64,000 nt of DNA. It comes from an uncultured Mobiluncus sp. GTDB lineage: Bacteria; Actinomycetota; Actinomycetes; Actinomycetales; Actinomycetaceae. The stretch is taken from positions 124,001-188,000 of the forward strand of contig NZ_CAMUES010000001.1 in NCBI RefSeq assembly GCF_947087965.1. Reading direction: 5' to 3'. The notes beneath the pieces were generated by a model that worked only from the letters and a program-made list of their open reading frames with translations, was not told the DNA's origin and did not search any database. Within the stretch, counting starts at the first letter, position 1. Each line of letters opens with the position of its first letter. Positions 62,183 through 64,000 of the stretch are shown one piece after another. Position numbers and translations under genes: made by a program.

Positions 62183-64000
62183 GTGGCTGAAAGCAGCAAC
62201 CCCGCAACCCCCTCTCGTTTCAACATGGGAGCCCAAAGGTTTTCCTCGTTTATGCCCGAAGATGATGGGTACCGTCCCCCTACGTTGACGGCTCAAGGTC
62301 GTGAGGACGTGGAACGCTTGCGGGCCAAGGTACGCAAACACAACCCTGGTTACATCTACACGAACGGGGTTTCCTTGCCGTCCCAGCTGCCCAGTGTGCC
62401 GGAACTGTTGGATGAACTAGCCAGCCATGTGCGTTCCGCCCGCAGTGACCATAGCATTCCTAACACGCCCTTGCCCGAGGTCGAAACCTCCGAGCTCGCC
62501 AAGGCCGGTTTTGACTGGAAAGCCATTGCGGATTGTGCCATCGAAGCTCTCGAAACGGGATCTCGGCGGCCACTACCGCTGGCTAATGATCCGGCTGCAG
62601 CAGAGATTCCCGGTCTGAGTATCATTGCAGCCGCACGGGCGTCTTCTGTCACGGCTCCAACTCCTGAGATGCCAGCCGAACCCGAACCTGAAACCTTGCC
62701 GGTAGAAACTTCTGACCGTGGAGTCGACTGGCACTCCAGTGAAACGGCCTGTTCAGAAACAGCTGCAACCCCGGCAGACACGGCAGAACCTTTAGCTCCA
62801 GAGGTCGGAGTACCTCTGGCTCACGCACCTGAGAATGCAGTTGCTGAAACTGAGGTACCGGAAGAAACCTTATCGCCGTCCGGAGAGCCGATGGCGGCAG
62901 GCGAATCTACCTCGGAAAAGGTTGCACCCACTCTTGACCAAGAACTGCCTGATAGTGAGGCGCCGGAAGGCGCACCGGACCAAGCCGAGTCTTGGTCTGA
63001 GCCCGAAGAACACGCGGCCACTGATGCTGAAGAAATTGAGCTTTCTGAGGAATTGCCTGAACAGCTACCTGAGGAATTACCTGCAGAATTATCTGAACAT
63101 CAGCCTGAGGACCTGCTGGAACAATTGCCCGACGATCTTTCCGAGGAATTGCCCGAGGCACTGCCTGAAGAGCTTCCCGTTCAGCCAGAGGACGATGAAT
63201 TGTCCGAACAGACTCTCGCGGAGGAAATCTCCGCTGCAGAGGATTTGGTGGGGCAGCGGGTCTACGACGATGACGTGTTGGAATCCGAGGGCAACGATGA
63301 CGAACTTTACGTAGGTGACGTGGAAGGCGAGATGGCGCATTGGGCTGTCAACCCCGAGGAATCTGAGGAAGTCCTCCCGTTAGAGCCCGACCAGCCCGCG
63401 GTCACGCCAGATGAAGTACCGGCTGAGGTGGCTTCTGAAATTGAACCTGAGGCCATTCCTGAACAAACCGCTCTGCCCGAGGACGCGAAAGTCGCCGAGG
63501 AACTGCCGGCTGCCGTACTGCTGGAGGAAACGGAAATCAATGAGCCCCAAATCGAGACGGAACTGACCCTGCAAGATTCCGCTTCCGAGGAACCGGTTGA
63601 TGCGGTCAGCTCTGAACTTACGGAGGAAACCCCGGTTGAGGAAACGGAACCGGCTGAGATTCCTGAGACAGAGATTCCCGAGGAACTCCCGGAGATGCTG
63701 AATCCGGCAGCAGAGACGGAAGAAACCTTCGCCGAAACAGATGTTGACTTGGTGGATTTGGATTTGGGCGAGTTGGACGATTTGGAACTCAATCTCGAGT
63801 CGGCTGAGATTGAGATGCCGGAAGAATCTGGTCTTGATGAGCAGGTGGAAGAATCCGCTGATGCCGGGCTGGCAGAGACAGCTGAACTCGCGGACGAAAT
63901 TCCCGCCGAACTGTCCGGGGACGCCCAAGCTTCGCAGGAAACGGCTTTGCCCGGCAGCGAGGCCATTGGGATGGAGGAGCCGGACGCTTCCCCAGATTCA
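62183..64000 (+). CDS. Acidic Glu/Pro-rich hypothetical protein (partial, 3' end beyond window)
   Basis: An open frame of 606 codons with no stop before the window ends. GTG start behind AAGGAG, with a possible -10 TAGAAT at 62129. The first about 120 residues look folded (PPTLTAQGREDVERLRAKV, GVSLPSQLPSVPELLDELASHV, AGFDWKAIADCAIEALETG). The rest visible is extremely acidic and Pro-rich with short repeats such as EELPEQLPEELP and EIPEELPEML, almost certainly disordered. I do not recognise the family. Such acidic linkers often connect a cytoplasmic or surface domain to a C-terminal domain that would lie outside the window. Confidence 0.8.
   Translation, partial: MAESSNPATPSRFNMGAQRFSSFMPEDDGYRPPTLTAQGREDVERLRAKVRKHNPGYIYTNGVSLPSQLPSVPELLDELASHVRSARSDHSIPNTPLPEVETSELAKAGFDWKAIADCAIEALETGSRRPLPLANDPAAAEIPGLSIIAAARASSVTAPTPEMPAEPEPETLPVETSDRGVDWHSSETACSETAATPADTAEPLAPEVGVPLAHAPENAVAETEVPEETLSPSGEPMAAGESTSEKVAPTLDQELPDSEAPEGAPDQAESWSEPEEHAATDAEEIELSEELPEQLPEELPAELSEHQPEDLLEQLPDDLSEELPEALPEELPVQPEDDELSEQTLAEEISAAEDLVGQRVYDDDVLESEGNDDELYVGDVEGEMAHWAVNPEESEEVLPLEPDQPAVTPDEVPAEVASEIEPEAIPEQTALPEDAKVAEELPAAVLLEETEINEPQIETELTLQDSASEEPVDAVSSELTEETPVEETEPAEIPETEIPEELPEMLNPAAETEETFAETDVDLVDLDLGELDDLELNLESAEIEMPEESGLDEQVEESADAGLAETAELADEIPAELSGDAQASQETALPGSEAIGMEEPDASPDS

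Noticed and set aside
1..64000. tRNA, rRNA, insertion sequences, integrases, prophage or attachment sites
   Set aside because: None recognised by eye on either strand; a covariance-model search was not possible.

Overview
The window looks like chromosomal DNA of a moderately G+C-rich actinobacterium. The folE-folP-folB/K-DUF3180 order behind ftsH, a DisA diadenylate cyclase, IdeR/DtxR-type iron boxes, many GTG/TTG starts and lysine/alanine-rich tails on ribosomal proteins all point that way. The family Actinomycetaceae (for example Mobiluncus) is my guess; I could not test it. I saw no tRNA, rRNA, CRISPR array, transposase or integrase.

Layout. 1-17 kb is housekeeping: rho, an NlpC/P60 wall hydrolase, tilS, hpt, a GT4 glycosyltransferase, then ftsH with the folate genes, disA and several membrane proteins. 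17.1-21.9 kb is the str operon (rpsL, rpsG, fusA, tuf). 22-25.4 kb holds two tandem aldehyde-dehydrogenase-fold proteins that have both lost the catalytic Cys and Glu. 25.5-28.5 kb is a three-gene ABC importer of the TrpXYZ type. 28.6-34.5 kb is the S10 operon (rpsJ to rpsQ). 54.8-62 kb is the spc operon (rplN to map), followed by an acidic open frame that runs off the window.

Between rpsQ and rplN, usually close neighbours, lie about 20 kb of accessory genes: a MalY-type C-S lyase, a complete LacI-regulated ribose operon (rbsR-rbsA-rbsC-rbsB-rbsK-rbsD), a small membrane protein, the island described next, and a beta-carbonic anhydrase.

The most interesting part is 42.9-53.9 kb, an apparently A+T-richer island that reads as an iron-regulated RiPP pathway. 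A 31-codon gene at 48460-48555 with a very strong ribosome binding site encodes a peptide with a charged leader and a C-terminal core CCHSTSTNQVK. A hairpin separates it from a 724-residue fused E1-like/YcaO cyclodehydratase. Around them are a CydDC-like pair of ABC half-transporters, a divergent SAM methyltransferase, a prolyl-oligopeptidase-like hydrolase, and a FecCD-FecB-FecE type iron-complex importer. Two DtxR/IdeR boxes (18/19 and 16/19 matches to the consensus as I recall it) sit in front of the exporter/methyltransferase and the importer. I infer a ribosomally made, azoline-containing peptide that is produced and recaptured under iron limitation, that is, a candidate RiPP metallophore; a modified cytolysin or bacteriocin remains an alternative.
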